In this document: positions 1-7,829 of the stretch, one piece after another | Layout: each line of letters starts with the position of its first letter | Numbering within the stretch: position 1 is the stretch's first letter | Source of the DNA: a virus | Length of the DNA: 26,116 nt | Direction: 5' to 3' (one strand) | Virus record (IMG/VR): IMGVR_UViG_3300021368_001347 | Location: 1 to 26,116 of that record | Notes under the pieces: generated by a model | The model's input: only the letters and a program-made list of their open reading frames with translations | Told to the model about the DNA's origin: nothing | Databases searched by the model: none | Program-made: the position numbers and the translations under genes

Positions 1-1528
1 ATATAGTTAATCCAGTACTTACGCCCCAAAAACTACCCCCCCAGTGATATTGATATTCATTACTATTTTTAAATCCAAGAATATTAGTACCACCTACTCC
101 ATATCTAAAACCAAGTAGTGCAGCCCAACTATTCTGGGATGCATTATGTGGTCTGTGCCAAACTATCCAAGTACAATCAGTTGTATTTGAAACACTAAAA
201 GATCGAGTTGCCCAATCATTAGATCCATCTAAATTAAAATGTTTTGGACTAGAAGATACAAAATTCATTCCATTTTGTAAAGTCCAATCATTATTATTAG
301 AAGTTAAATCATACCATGTTGTACCACTTCCCCCATAAGAAGATGAATCGTCAGCTCTCAAACTCATGTATAAATTACTTGTTGGAAACGTACTATATGG
401 GATAGATGCACTAATGGCATTATTACCAAGATTTCCAGCATTAACTGATGCACTTGTAGCAACTGATATACTTACTGTACTGTTAGTACTAGTTGGAGTA
501 ATAACGAGAGTATAAACTTTTTTACTAACTGCTGTAAAAGTACCTTTGGATCCTCCCGACACTGTTACATCATTAGTATCGAATAAACCAACATTTTGAT
601 CAAAAGTAAATGTTGCAGTGAATGCACTTCCTTGATGTGAAGATGGAGTAACAGATAATGTAGATGCAGATGGAGAAACACCTCCGGTACAATTAGCATA
701 ATTAGTGGTTACATTAGATGCACTTAGTGCAGAACTATACATTCTAACAACTCTCAGTTCACCATCAGCCCAAAGTCCCCAACTACCATTGCCTGGATCT
801 AGTGCCATAAGACGTAGTGGGGCAGTATTATCTCCAAAATCTTTTCCAGTACCACTAGTATAAACTAAACTTCCATCATAATACATTCTACATATATCTC
901 CATCATAAGTGTAAACAAAATGATGATAAGCCCCCTCAAAATTAGCTGCAGAAGTTTCAATTACATGGCTTTCATCTGCATTTGCTCCCGCCGAACCTGA
1001 GAACTTCATTTCTATACCACTACTAGTCTCATCAACTCCACATTGAAAATGAGTATTACTTGGTGAAGTCTTAGAAATAAAACATCTAAGAGAAGCATTA
1101 TGAGAAGTTGGACTCATATCATGAATTTTAGCATAACATTCAAATGAGAAAGGATCATGATCCTCGGGTATCCAGGATGCATCAGAAAGTTGAGCATAGT
1201 CATTTGTTCCATCAAAAACAACTTCTGTAGATGTTCCGGTAGGACCGTTGACTAATGTAAAATCACGGTTATTTGATGTAGTATCATACCAAGTAGTAGC
1301 ACCATTTCCAGAATAAGAACTACTCTCTCTAGCATCCAATTCAAATAATAAATTACTAGTTACAGCGTTAGTAGAAGCTGGTGCATAAAAATCTGCTAAG
1401 TCAATAGTACCTGACGCTGGTGCTTGTGCCTCACCATAAAATTCATCCAAAGAAGTTGGAGCAGTATCATCATACTCCAACTGAAGGTTCAATAAACTAA
1501 TTGGGTTTCCAGACTGTGGTAATACCAT
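1..1528 (-). CDS. LamG/Ig-like tail or adhesin protein, N-terminal part
   Basis: The frame stays open from an ATG at 1528 to the left edge, giving 509 codons with no stop, so the C-terminus lies outside the window. The N-terminus (MVLPQSGNPISLLNL) resembles the start common to cyanophage tail-fibre and adhesin proteins. Two LamG/concanavalin-A-like regions share the pattern SSSYxGxGxTTWYDxTSNN (about 1270-1360 and 285-375). Between them, at about 450-690, is a bacterial Ig-like segment containing NDVTVSGGSKGTFTAVS. Beta-rich repeats of this kind usually bind glycans or host surfaces in tail fibres. A late-promoter-like TCTAAATA lies 24 nt upstream of the start, and tRNA-Asn ends just before that. 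A virion structural role is inferred; the exact position in the particle is unknown. Confidence 0.8.
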   Translation of the reverse strand, partial: MVLPQSGNPISLLNLQLEYDDTAPTSLDEFYGEAQAPASGTIDLADFYAPASTNAVTSNLLFELDARESSSYSGNGATTWYDTTSNNRDFTLVNGPTGTSTEVVFDGTNDYAQLSDASWIPEDHDPFSFECYAKIHDMSPTSHNASLRCFISKTSPSNTHFQCGVDETSSGIEMKFSGSAGANADESHVIETSAANFEGAYHHFVYTYDGDICRMYYDGSLVYTSGTGKDFGDNTAPLRLMALDPGNGSWGLWADGELRVVRMYSSALSASNVTTNYANCTGGVSPSASTLSVTPSSHQGSAFTATFTFDQNVGLFDTNDVTVSGGSKGTFTAVSKKVYTLVITPTSTNSTVSISVATSASVNAGNLGNNAISASIPYSTFPTSNLYMSLRADDSSSYGGSGTTWYDLTSNNNDWTLQNGMNFVSSSPKHFNLDGSNDWATRSFSVSNTTDCTWIVWHRPHNASQNSWAALLGFRYGVGGTNILGFKNSNEYQYHWGGSFWGVSTGLTI

Positions 1529-1551
1529 TGTAAAATATTACTTATCATAAG

Positions 1552-1559
1552 TATTTAGA
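1552..1559 (-). promoter_or_regulatory. Late-promoter-like octamer TCTAAATA
   Basis: On the minus strand the octamer reads TCTAAATA, one base from the T4 late -10 box TATAAATA. It lies 24 nt upstream of the ATG at 1528, close to the 26-30 nt seen for the exact TATAAATA boxes in this window. It falls between the tRNA-Asn 3' end and the structural gene, where a late start would be needed. Inferred from sequence and position only. Confidence 0.4.
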
Positions 1560-1560
1560 A

Positions 1561-1632
1561 CTCCCCCGGCAGGATTCGAACCTGCGACCAATCGATTAAC
1601 AGTCGATGGCTCTACCGCTGAGCTACAGAGGA
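1561..1632 (-). tRNA. tRNA-Asn (GUU)
   Basis: The minus strand folds as a 72-nt cloverleaf. Acceptor arms TCCTCTG and CGGGGGA pair with two G-U pairs and leave discriminator G. The D arm (AGCTCAGCGGTAGAGC), anticodon arm (loop CTGTTAATC, anticodon GTT) and T arm (GGTTCGAATCC) are all present. No CCA is encoded. It lies 6 nt after tRNA-Arg, so the two are probably cotranscribed with the lysozyme upstream. Phage tRNAs often supplement codons used more by the phage than by its host. Confidence 0.95.
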
Positions 1633-1638
1633 ATAAGG

Positions 1639-1712
<74 letters not shown>

Positions 1713-1724
1713 AAGAAAAGGGGA

Positions 1725-2249
1725 TTACCCCAGAGTGAACTTTTTAGTATAGTCCCAAGCATAAGTTTCCCTATACCCTTTGATTCCCCATCCTAACCAG
1801 AGATAAGCAGGTCTCATGTAATAGGAAACCGTTTGTCCATGACCTTCAAATTGAGGTAGGACATCTTGAAATTGCTTTTCGTTAATCATATAACGAACTT
1901 GACAATCAAGAGAACTGGCATCACAAGAATATTTCTTTGCAAATTTACCCAGTCCATTATATCGAGAAAGAGTAGTCCATTGAATCAAACCATATCCTCC
2001 ACGATGGCAATCATTGTAAGGCACACGAGCACCACCTTCGCAGATATTTGAAACAAATCGACTCTCTTGTTGAATGTTACCCATGATCGTTGCAAGAGCA
2101 TTACGATCAGAAATCTTTGTTTTTTCTTGAAGAAGTTTTAAAACAAACTTCTCTTCTGGTGTACATTCGGGACATTTCCATGTCTTCACCACTGGTGCTT
2201 CTGGTGCAGCAACAGCAGGTGGAATGGGAAATAAAAAATCAAGTATCAT
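1725..2249 (-). CDS. Phage tail-lysozyme-like peptidoglycan hydrolase
   Basis: A 174-aa protein matching the phage tail lysozyme (Phage_lysozyme2-type) pattern. IMGNIQQESRF at 55-65 contains the likely catalytic Glu62, and GGYGLIQWT at 84-92 is the second hallmark. The first 15 residues are hydrophobic and end AVAA, which looks like a short signal or anchor segment, so export is possible. Six cysteines (26, 29, 70, 81, 109, 115) could form disulfides. It could act as a virion hydrolase during entry or as an endolysin. The start overlaps the stop of a 49-aa membrane protein as ATGA, and a perfect sigma-70 promoter lies about 30 nt upstream. Early-type transcription together with a membrane partner leaves lysis open. 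Family is fairly secure; stage of action is not. Confidence 0.8.
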   Translation of the reverse strand: MILDFLFPIPPAVAAPEAPVVKTWKCPECTPEEKFVLKLLQEKTKISDRNALATIMGNIQQESRFVSNICEGGARVPYNDCHRGGYGLIQWTTLSRYNGLGKFAKKYSCDASSLDCQVRYMINEKQFQDVLPQFEGHGQTVSYYMRPAYLWLGWGIKGYRETYAWDYTKKFTLG

Positions 2250-2395
2250 AAAGAAGACTTGCTTTCGACACCATCTATTATACTACCTCTATGAGCAGGT
2301 GTCAAGGGCAAATTCAAAACCAATAAAATGAATGTCCCAAACAGAAGTCCGATAAGAACCCCCGAAATTAGTCCTGAACGATCATGCTGTACCAT
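2246..2395 (-). CDS. Small single-pass membrane protein coupled to lysozyme
   Basis: A 49-aa ORF beginning MVQHDRSGLI with ATG at 2395. Residues 9-30 form one hydrophobic helix (SGVLIGLLFGTFILLVLNLP). A polar tail of about 17 residues follows. Its TGA overlaps the lysozyme ATG (ATGA), which suggests translational coupling. Its 5' end overlaps the preceding 52-aa gene by 28 nt, and its coding sequence contains the lysozyme promoter. Size, topology and position would fit a holin, antiholin or spanin-like lysis accessory, but no family motif proves this. Confidence 0.55.
   Translation of the reverse strand: MVQHDRSGLISGVLIGLLFGTFILLVLNLPLTPAHRGSIIDGVESKSSL
2277..2305 (-). promoter_or_regulatory. 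Sigma-70 consensus promoter for lysozyme and tRNAs
   Basis: The minus strand shows TTGACA (2305-2300), a 17-bp spacer and TATAAT (2282-2277), a perfect match to the bacterial housekeeping consensus. Expected transcription start is near 2270, about 20 nt before the lysozyme ATG. The element lies inside the 49-aa membrane protein gene, so lysozyme, tRNA-Arg and tRNA-Asn can be made without that protein. Confidence 0.85.
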
Positions 2396-2526
2396 TCTTC
2401 ACTCATCCCATCAATAATGCTCTCAGCGCCTTCTCTGTCCCTTGTATACCCCTCTGAAATAAGGTGTTCAACTACTCTCTCGTAGTATTCAGTCGCTTCT
2501 CTGAGTTCTCTAGGTGTTGGTTTCAT
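2368..2526 (-). CDS. Conserved 52-aa cyanophage protein with SEEW module
   Basis: The ORF starts at ATG 2526 and encodes 52 residues beginning MKPTPRELREATEYYERVVE and ending SEEWYSMIVQD. It is helical and acidic. The pattern VVEHLISEG...A...MSEEW resembles residues 250-285 of the 336-aa late protein at 14035-15045 (VVAYLLDEE...A...LSEET). It may therefore be a free-standing copy of a helical module found in cyanophage virion-type proteins. The gene overlaps the next one by 28 nt. I recognise the type from cyanophages but know no function. Confidence 0.65.
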   Translation of the reverse strand: MKPTPRELREATEYYERVVEHLISEGYTRDREGAESIIDGMSEEWYSMIVQD

Positions 2527-2551
2527 TTCTATACAAAAGGTTGTGTTTTAT

Positions 2552-2743
2552 TTATTCTGATACTACTGATGCACCATTAAACGCACCATTGCTACCGTCA
2601 TCATTAATGATTAAGGTATTAGCCTCAGACTCATTCTCAATAATCAATCTATTGTCATATTGATCAGACCATCTGAGATTTCCAACATAATAAACAGTCA
2701 TTTCTGGGACAAGTCTACTCTGCTTTTTAATATGATATGGCAT
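2552..2743 (-). CDS. Hypothetical 63-aa protein
   Basis: A 63-aa ORF with ATG at 2743, beginning MPYHIKKQSRLVPEMTVYYV. It is polar, has no membrane segment, and ends in a Gly/Asn/Ser-rich stretch. It follows the nuclease gene by 14 nt and precedes the 52-aa protein, in a run of small same-strand genes. It resembles short conserved cyanophage ORFs, possibly a small beta protein given the alternating hydrophobic pattern around VYYVGNLRW. No function can be assigned. Confidence 0.55.
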   Translation of the reverse strand: MPYHIKKQSRLVPEMTVYYVGNLRWSDQYDNRLIIENESEANTLIINDDGSNGAFNGASVVSE

Positions 2744-2757
2744 GGTTTTTTAAATAT

Positions 2758-3096
2758 TTAGATTATCTTTCCACATAATGAAATAAAATATTCAGCATCA
2801 AGAACTACAAGTGGTTTCTTATGATTCTTTTTCATAACTACAATCGGTTCATAGTTTCCAGCATTTGCTTTTGCTTGATCATATGCATCCCATACATTGA
2901 GTCTTTCTACATTCTTACACTCAACACTATATGGAAACTTTTCCCTTGCTGCTCTCGCCATAACTACATCTTCACCTCCAGCACCCATAGAACACGATTT
3001 GATATCTTCTGGATGTATATCAAATGTCTCTATGAGTTGTTTCACAACCCATTGCTGTAGTCTACGGCCCTTTCCTTTGGCACTTTGTGTCTTCAT
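2758..3096 (-). CDS. PD-(D/E)XK nuclease, Holliday-resolvase-like
   Basis: A 112-aa protein read from ATG 3096; the extra TTG codon upstream is not needed. The PD-(D/E)XK core is visible: KGKGRRLQ near the N-terminus, Asp43 in GAGGEDVVMA, Glu59-x-Lys61 in YSVECKN, and Gln74 in DQAKANA. The order and spacing resemble archaeal-type resolvase-like nucleases. Likely roles are processing of recombination intermediates or degradation of host DNA; the substrate cannot be read from sequence. It has its own sigma-70-type promoter, whose -35 box lies inside the terminator of the preceding gene. Confidence 0.75.
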   Translation of the reverse strand: MKTQSAKGKGRRLQQWVVKQLIETFDIHPEDIKSCSMGAGGEDVVMARAAREKFPYSVECKNVERLNVWDAYDQAKANAGNYEPIVVMKKNHKKPLVVLDAEYFISLCGKII

Positions 3097-3147
3097 CAAG
3101 TATTCATTAGCTCTATATACTAGTTATCTATGAACCCTGACAGAGTT

Positions 3148-3176
3148 ATTGTACACAAAAAAAGAGGGTTTGTCAA
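3148..3176 (-). promoter_or_regulatory. Sigma-70 promoter interleaved with a terminator
   Basis: TTGACA (3176-3171), a 17-bp spacer and TACAAT (3153-3148) on the minus strand. The -35 box occupies the loop and one stem edge of the terminator at 3157-3181, and the spacer contains the second stem arm and the T tract. Expected start is near 3141, giving a leader of about 45 nt before the nuclease gene. Confidence 0.75.
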
Positions 3177-3181
3177 CCCTC
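3157..3181 (-). terminator. Rho-independent terminator after the NrdB-linked small gene
   Basis: The minus strand forms a perfect 7-bp stem GAGGGTT/AACCCTC with a 4-nt loop, followed directly by seven T. The stop codon of the 71-aa gene (3173-3175) lies inside the hairpin. It would end the primase-NrdA-NrdB transcript. Confidence 0.85.
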
Positions 3182-3388
3182 CTCAACTGCAAGTTTGTAT
3201 GCTTGGTATGCATCGTAATCACCAAAAAGGAATGCATCCGATTTGGCTGCCTCCCTGTAGGATTCTAAACATTTTTCTTTCCAGGTTTTATCATTGGGAA
3301 TAGGTTCGGTACCATATTCCCATGTATCATAATCATCTTCGTTTCTGGGATCAGAGACTGAATCCTGCGAATGTGTCTTTTGTGACAT
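3173..3388 (-). CDS. Conserved 71-aa acidic protein downstream of NrdB
   Basis: A 71-aa protein starting at ATG 3388 (MSQKTHSQDSV) and overlapping the nrdB 3' end by 38 nt in another frame. A longer TTG-started version to 3421 exists, but ATG is preferred, with a G-rich stretch about 10 nt upstream. It is acidic and aromatic, with motifs YDTWEYG and FGDYDAYQAYK. No enzyme family is recognised. Its place at the end of the RNR operon is compatible with a helper role, but that is only context. The gene ends inside an intrinsic terminator. Confidence 0.6.
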   Translation of the reverse strand: MSQKTHSQDSVSDPRNEDDYDTWEYGTEPIPNDKTWKEKCLESYREAAKSDAFLFGDYDAYQAYKLAVEEG

Positions 3389-4529
3389 CTTGCTTAATAC
3401 CCCCAACAATATACGATTCAACCTCAGTCTCCTGAGGTGCTACTTGTAGTCCCTTAGAAGAGATCCAGTGCTCCGTCCATGGCAGTGGATTATTCTTCGC
3501 TGGTATATCGTATATAGGTTTGAGTCCAATCCCTTTCATTCTACGATTTGCAATCCACTCAACATACTGGTGCAGCAGTTTGTCATTCAGACCGATCATA
3601 GATCCATCTTTAAACAGATACTCTGCCCATGCTTTTTCTTCGTCAACTGTCTTACGGAACATCTCATAAGTGTTCTCTTGTTCTTCCTTGGCAATCTCCT
3701 GCATTTCAGGATCATCACCTTCCTTCCACTTGTTAATGATGTTCTGTGTCAGCACCAGGTGCTGGTTCTCATCACGAGCAATCAGAGAGATGATCTTGGC
3801 AGATCCCTCCATGAGTTTCAGTTCACCAAAGGCAAAAGAGCAAGCGAATGAAACGTAGAAGCGGATACCCTCAAGGATATTCACATTCATCACTGCACGA
3901 TACAGTTTACGTTTCAGTTCCCTACGCTCTTCCAGCATGTTAGGAGAGTCTTTCCAGTCTCCAGTCCACATACCACTGGAACCCCAGCGCTGGGCAGCGT
4001 TGAGGAAGTCATCATATGCCTCTGTGACGCTCTTGGCACGCTCAATGATCTTCTCGTTATCCAGAATCTTATCAAAGACCTCAGAGGCATCTGGATAGAC
4101 ATTCTTGATGATGTAGGTATAGGAGCGACTATGGATCATCTCCATGAATCCCCAGACCTCCATACATGCCTCAAGTTCAGGGAGGGAGCAATAAGGCATG
4201 AATGCCATACCAGGACCACGACCCTGAACAGAATCTAAGAGGATTTGATACTTTAAATTAGAAGTGAAGATGTGCTTTTGCTCTGGACGCAATTGTGCAT
4301 AATCTGCTCTATCTTTTTGAAGGGAGACCTCCTCGGGTCTCCAGAAATAACCTAATTGTTGTTGAGTTAGTTTGTCAAAAACTGGATATTTGTAAAGATC
4401 ATATCTCTGAACTCCAAGAGGTTTTCCAAAAAACATTGGTTGTTTTTTTCTCTCAACCTTCTCTGCGTTGAAGACCGTCATGCCTTCCATATGATCTTTC
4501 TCCTTTGTAGTAAACTTGTATTCTTTCAT
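3351..4529 (-). CDS. nrdB: Ribonucleotide reductase class Ia, beta subunit
   Basis: A 392-aa protein and the radical-generating subunit that partners NrdA in making deoxyribonucleotides. Di-iron ligands can be placed: Asp76 (RADY), Glu130 and His133 (EMIHSRSYT), Glu220 (ILEGIRFY), Glu254 and His257 (RDENQH). Tyr137 in SRSYTYI matches the E. coli radical Tyr122. The hydrophobic, acidic C-terminal tail ending TFAGFSL would dock onto the alpha subunit. It starts one base after the nrdA stop, so the two are one operon. All key residues are present, so it should be active. Phages use it to feed replication beyond host nucleotide pools. Confidence 0.97.
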   Translation of the reverse strand: MKEYKFTTKEKDHMEGMTVFNAEKVERKKQPMFFGKPLGVQRYDLYKYPVFDKLTQQQLGYFWRPEEVSLQKDRADYAQLRPEQKHIFTSNLKYQILLDSVQGRGPGMAFMPYCSLPELEACMEVWGFMEMIHSRSYTYIIKNVYPDASEVFDKILDNEKIIERAKSVTEAYDDFLNAAQRWGSSGMWTGDWKDSPNMLEERRELKRKLYRAVMNVNILEGIRFYVSFACSFAFGELKLMEGSAKIISLIARDENQHLVLTQNIINKWKEGDDPEMQEIAKEEQENTYEMFRKTVDEEKAWAEYLFKDGSMIGLNDKLLHQYVEWIANRRMKGIGLKPIYDIPAKNNPLPWTEHWISSKGLQVAPQETEVESYIVGGIKQDVTKDTFAGFSL

Positions 4530-4530
4530 T

Positions 4531-6843
4531 TTAAATCTTGCAACTTTCGCAATCTTCTTCCTCCGCTCCTTCTAATTCTCCTACAAGATTATCTAGCAAA
4601 TTAGAATCTTCTGGGTTCTCATCAGACTTAAAGTCGTAGGTGTTCTGGTAGTAACTAGTCTTCCAACCGAACTTGTATGTACGCAGAAGATCCTGTGCCA
4701 TTTCAGATACGGGAACCTCATTATCAGCATAGTTCATTGGATTGTAACTCCAGTTTCCACTGATGGCCTGATCAAAGAACTTTTGCATGACTGCAACCAC
4801 ATTGATGTACCCTGTATTATCAGGCATATCCCAAAGAAGAGTGTAATTATTTTTAAGGTACTGATAACCGGGGACAATCTGCTTAAGAGGTCCTTTCTTG
4901 GACTTTTTAATGGACAGATAACCTCTAGGTGGTTCGATTCCATTTGTTGCGTTTGACACAACGGAACTGCTCTCTGATGGCATCTGAGCAGACAATGTTG
5001 AGTTCCGTAATCCGTGGGTGGCGATAGATCCTCTAAGAGTTTCCCAATCATAATTATACTCTGGTTTTACAATTTCGTCTATATCTTTTTTGTACGTATC
5101 GATCGGAAGAATACCGTCAGCATATTTAGTGCGAGAGAAATAACCACAAGCACCCTTCTCTTCTGCAAGTTTATTAGATGACTTCAGAAGATAGTATTGG
5201 AATGCTTCAGTAAGTTTATGAACTGCATTCCATGCATCTTGTGAGTCATATTTGTGTCCGTTCTTTGCGAGGTAGTGTGCCAGACCAATATAACCGACTC
5301 CAAGAGATCTGCGATTCTTAGTTGCAATCTCTGCTGCGGTGATGGGATAATCCTGATAATCAATCAGTTCATCCAAACCACGAACTGCCAGATCACAGAG
5401 TTCCTCAAGTTCAGTCAGTTTGTTGACCTTACCAATGTTCACAGCGGAAAGAATACACAATGCAATCTCACCATCTCCATCAATATGCTGAAGGGGAACT
5501 GTGGGTAGAGTGATCTCCTGACACAGATTACTCATCTCTACCTTGTCCTTGAAGGACGAGTGAGAGTTGCAGTGGTCGATATTCATAATATACAAACGAC
5601 CAGTCTCTGCTCTCTCCTTTAGCAGATTCAAGAACAATTCCTGTGCGGGAAGAGTCTTGCGCGGAATCGATCCATCAGATTCATAACCTGTATAGAGATC
5701 ATCAAATGATTCAGTTCCAAAAGCATCATAAAGACCTGGAACATCGTGAGGTGAGAAGAGCGAGATGTCTTCTCCTTTGATGAATCTTTCATAGAAGAGT
5801 TTACTAATTTGGATGCTGTAATCCAGTTTTCGGACACGGTTATCTTCCGTCCCTTTATTGTTTTTAAGTACAAGGATATCCTCTATTTCTTGGTGCCAGA
5901 TTGGGAAGTGGACAGTCGCTGAGCCACCTCGAATTCCATTTTGTGTACAACAGCGGACAGTTGATTCAAACTTTTTAAGGAATGGTACAACACCTGTGTG
6001 TTGAACTTCTCCGCCTCGGATCTTACTGTTGATGCCACGGATTCTGCCTGCGTTGATACCGATTCCCGCCCTTTGTGCAACATATCTGCCGATAGCCATA
6101 TCGCTACTAAAGATGCTATCGAGGGAGTCATCAACATCAACAAGCACACAACTAGCAAATTGTCGAAGTGGGGTTCGCACTCCTGCCATGATGGGGGTTG
6201 GGATGTTGATCTTGTGTTTGGAGATTGCATTATAGTACCTATGTACATAGTCCATCCTACTATCTATCGGATACTTTGCAAAAATTGTTGCAGCAATTAA
6301 CATATACATGTACTGAGGAGTTTCATATAACTCTCCAGAACTTCTATCCTGTACCAGATACTTGTCAACTACCTGACGTAATCCAGCATATGTGAACAGG
6401 AAATCACGATCATGGTCAATCCAAGAATCAATCTTGTCCCACTCTTCATCAGTATAGGACCCAGACAGTTCCTTGTCATAGATGCCCCTCTCGGCACCAA
6501 TGACAAGGTGTTCTTGAATGTGAGGGAATCCCTGATTCCAATCGGCACCAAAGACCTGCTTATAGAGACCGAAAAGAAGCAGTCTAGCAGCGACAAACTG
6601 GTAGTTGGGGGAGTCCAGGTCAATCAAGTCAGAAGCAGACCTTACAAGAATCTCCTGAATCTCTGCGGTGGTGATGCCATCGTAGAACTGAATGCCTGAT
6701 TGAATCTCTACCTGAGAAGCAGAGACACCCGCTAGACCTTCACAGGCGCTTTCAACCATAATATGAATTTTATCCAAATCAAGAGAAGCAGTTGTACCGT
6801 TTCTCTTAAGTACCTTTGTCCCGTTGGTCATACTCTTTTCCAT
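4531..6843 (-). CDS. nrdA: Ribonucleotide reductase class Ia, alpha subunit
   Basis: A 770-aa catalytic subunit reducing ribonucleoside diphosphates. An ATP-cone (about residues 9-97, KVLKRNGTTASLDLDKIH) indicates allosteric control. Cys232 (SCVLVDV) and Cys463 (IALCILSAVN) match the active-site disulfide pair. Asn439, Cys441 and Glu443 form the NLCxE radical motif. The C-terminus DCESCKI carries the swinging CxxC reduced by thioredoxin or glutaredoxin. Start choice: ATG 6843 overlaps the primase gene by 16 nt. The internal ATG at 6831 gives a clean ATGA overlap and an N-terminus closer to relatives, so it may be the true start. Cotranscribed with primase and nrdB. Confidence 0.97.
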   Translation of the reverse strand: MEKSMTNGTKVLKRNGTTASLDLDKIHIMVESACEGLAGVSASQVEIQSGIQFYDGITTAEIQEILVRSASDLIDLDSPNYQFVAARLLLFGLYKQVFGADWNQGFPHIQEHLVIGAERGIYDKELSGSYTDEEWDKIDSWIDHDRDFLFTYAGLRQVVDKYLVQDRSSGELYETPQYMYMLIAATIFAKYPIDSRMDYVHRYYNAISKHKINIPTPIMAGVRTPLRQFASCVLVDVDDSLDSIFSSDMAIGRYVAQRAGIGINAGRIRGINSKIRGGEVQHTGVVPFLKKFESTVRCCTQNGIRGGSATVHFPIWHQEIEDILVLKNNKGTEDNRVRKLDYSIQISKLFYERFIKGEDISLFSPHDVPGLYDAFGTESFDDLYTGYESDGSIPRKTLPAQELFLNLLKERAETGRLYIMNIDHCNSHSSFKDKVEMSNLCQEITLPTVPLQHIDGDGEIALCILSAVNIGKVNKLTELEELCDLAVRGLDELIDYQDYPITAAEIATKNRRSLGVGYIGLAHYLAKNGHKYDSQDAWNAVHKLTEAFQYYLLKSSNKLAEEKGACGYFSRTKYADGILPIDTYKKDIDEIVKPEYNYDWETLRGSIATHGLRNSTLSAQMPSESSSVVSNATNGIEPPRGYLSIKKSKKGPLKQIVPGYQYLKNNYTLLWDMPDNTGYINVVAVMQKFFDQAISGNWSYNPMNYADNEVPVSEMAQDLLRTYKFGWKTSYYQNTYDFKSDENPEDSNLLDNLVGELEGAEEEDCESCKI

Positions 6844-7820
6844 CCGTTGAATTTTACTTTTGCGTTAAGACCGTGATATGTATTAGATTCTACCACTTTT
6901 TTTACTTTTAATCCAGAGAGAACCATATCATTTAGATCCTTCTGTTTTATTTCTGAGTTCCAGATAACTACTTTCTGTCCTCTATCGATGAGTTTTGATA
7001 TTCTATCGACGATTTGTTTGTTGCGTGGTTCATTATCAAGAACCCAAATATAATCGCTCCAACCAAGCGTCCCAATATCAACGTCGGACCCACACATAGC
7101 AACAGCGTTTTCGATAAACGTGGAGTCGAAGGGTCCTTCAACAATGTAAATGGGTTTCGACACATCAACTTTATCCAGTCCATAAATTTTTGGTGATTCA
7201 TCATTGAGCATCACGGTAATGTATCTAAGTTTGGACTTTGGATTGAGTGTCCTGCCCTGGAATCCGAAGATCCCATTTTTATCTTTAAGTGGAATAATGA
7301 TCCTCGGCTCGTCATTCTCCTCACTCTCAAACATTTGTTTTTGAGTGTTAGTCCATTGTTTAAACCTTTCACAAAAATATAATTCCCGTAAATATTTGTC
7401 GGGTATTTTTCGATTTTGTAAGTATATCTTTGCCGGGTGAGAATTATTTAGTTCTGAGATTCTTGGCAGATCAAAGTCTTTCTTCTTAAAGTGTGGTTTG
7501 CTACTAGGTAACACTGGATCTGGTGTATTTGATGACCTACCAGTCAATCCTTCCTTGTAACGCTCCATAACATATTGGTCATAGAGCACCACATCCTGAT
7601 CCCTCAAGAAGTTAGTAAAACTCTTGGATGCACCACAGTTATGACATTTGAAGTTATGATCGTTCTTATGCTTGTAGATGTATCCCCTAGTTCGGTTCTT
7701 GTTCTTCTGCGAGTCTCCGCAGTAGGGACATCTGAAAGTATAGAGACCTTCTTTCTTCTTACTAAACTTCTGCAACCGAACTGAAATCAGTCCGATATAC
7801 TTACTGTCAATGAAACTCAT
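6828..7820 (-). CDS. 61: T4 gp61-like DNA primase
   Basis: A 330-aa primase that makes RNA primers for lagging-strand synthesis with the gp41 helicase. The N-terminal zinc ribbon uses Cys31 and Cys34 (CPYCGDS) and Cys59 and Cys62 (CHNC). A TOPRIM domain follows, with Glu228 in YIVEGPFDS and an acidic cluster near 262 (WVLDNEPRN). Length is close to T4 gp61. It begins right behind a sigma-70 promoter and its end overlaps nrdA, tying primer synthesis and dNTP supply into one early unit. Confidence 0.93.
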   Translation of the reverse strand: MSFIDSKYIGLISVRLQKFSKKKEGLYTFRCPYCGDSQKNKNRTRGYIYKHKNDHNFKCHNCGASKSFTNFLRDQDVVLYDQYVMERYKEGLTGRSSNTPDPVLPSSKPHFKKKDFDLPRISELNNSHPAKIYLQNRKIPDKYLRELYFCERFKQWTNTQKQMFESEENDEPRIIIPLKDKNGIFGFQGRTLNPKSKLRYITVMLNDESPKIYGLDKVDVSKPIYIVEGPFDSTFIENAVAMCGSDVDIGTLGWSDYIWVLDNEPRNKQIVDRISKLIDRGQKVVIWNSEIKQKDLNDMVLSGLKVKKVVESNTYHGLNAKVKFNGWKRV

Positions 7821-7829
7821 TACGAAGGA

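Noticed and set aside
2755-2762. TCTAAATA upstream of the 63-aa gene
   Set aside because: It lies only 12 nt before the ATG, which would leave a leader of a few bases. It also overlaps the end of the nuclease gene, so it may be chance.
2821-3133. Plus-strand ORFs opposite the nuclease gene, and many similar plus-strand frames across the window
   Set aside because: They lie opposite well-supported minus-strand genes, have no ribosome-binding context or recognisable motifs, and contain Cys/Phe/Ser-rich sequence typical of antisense frames.
4734-6623. Extra minus-strand frames inside nrdA
   Set aside because: They overlap nrdA in other frames, have no motifs, and nrdA is intact with all catalytic residues.
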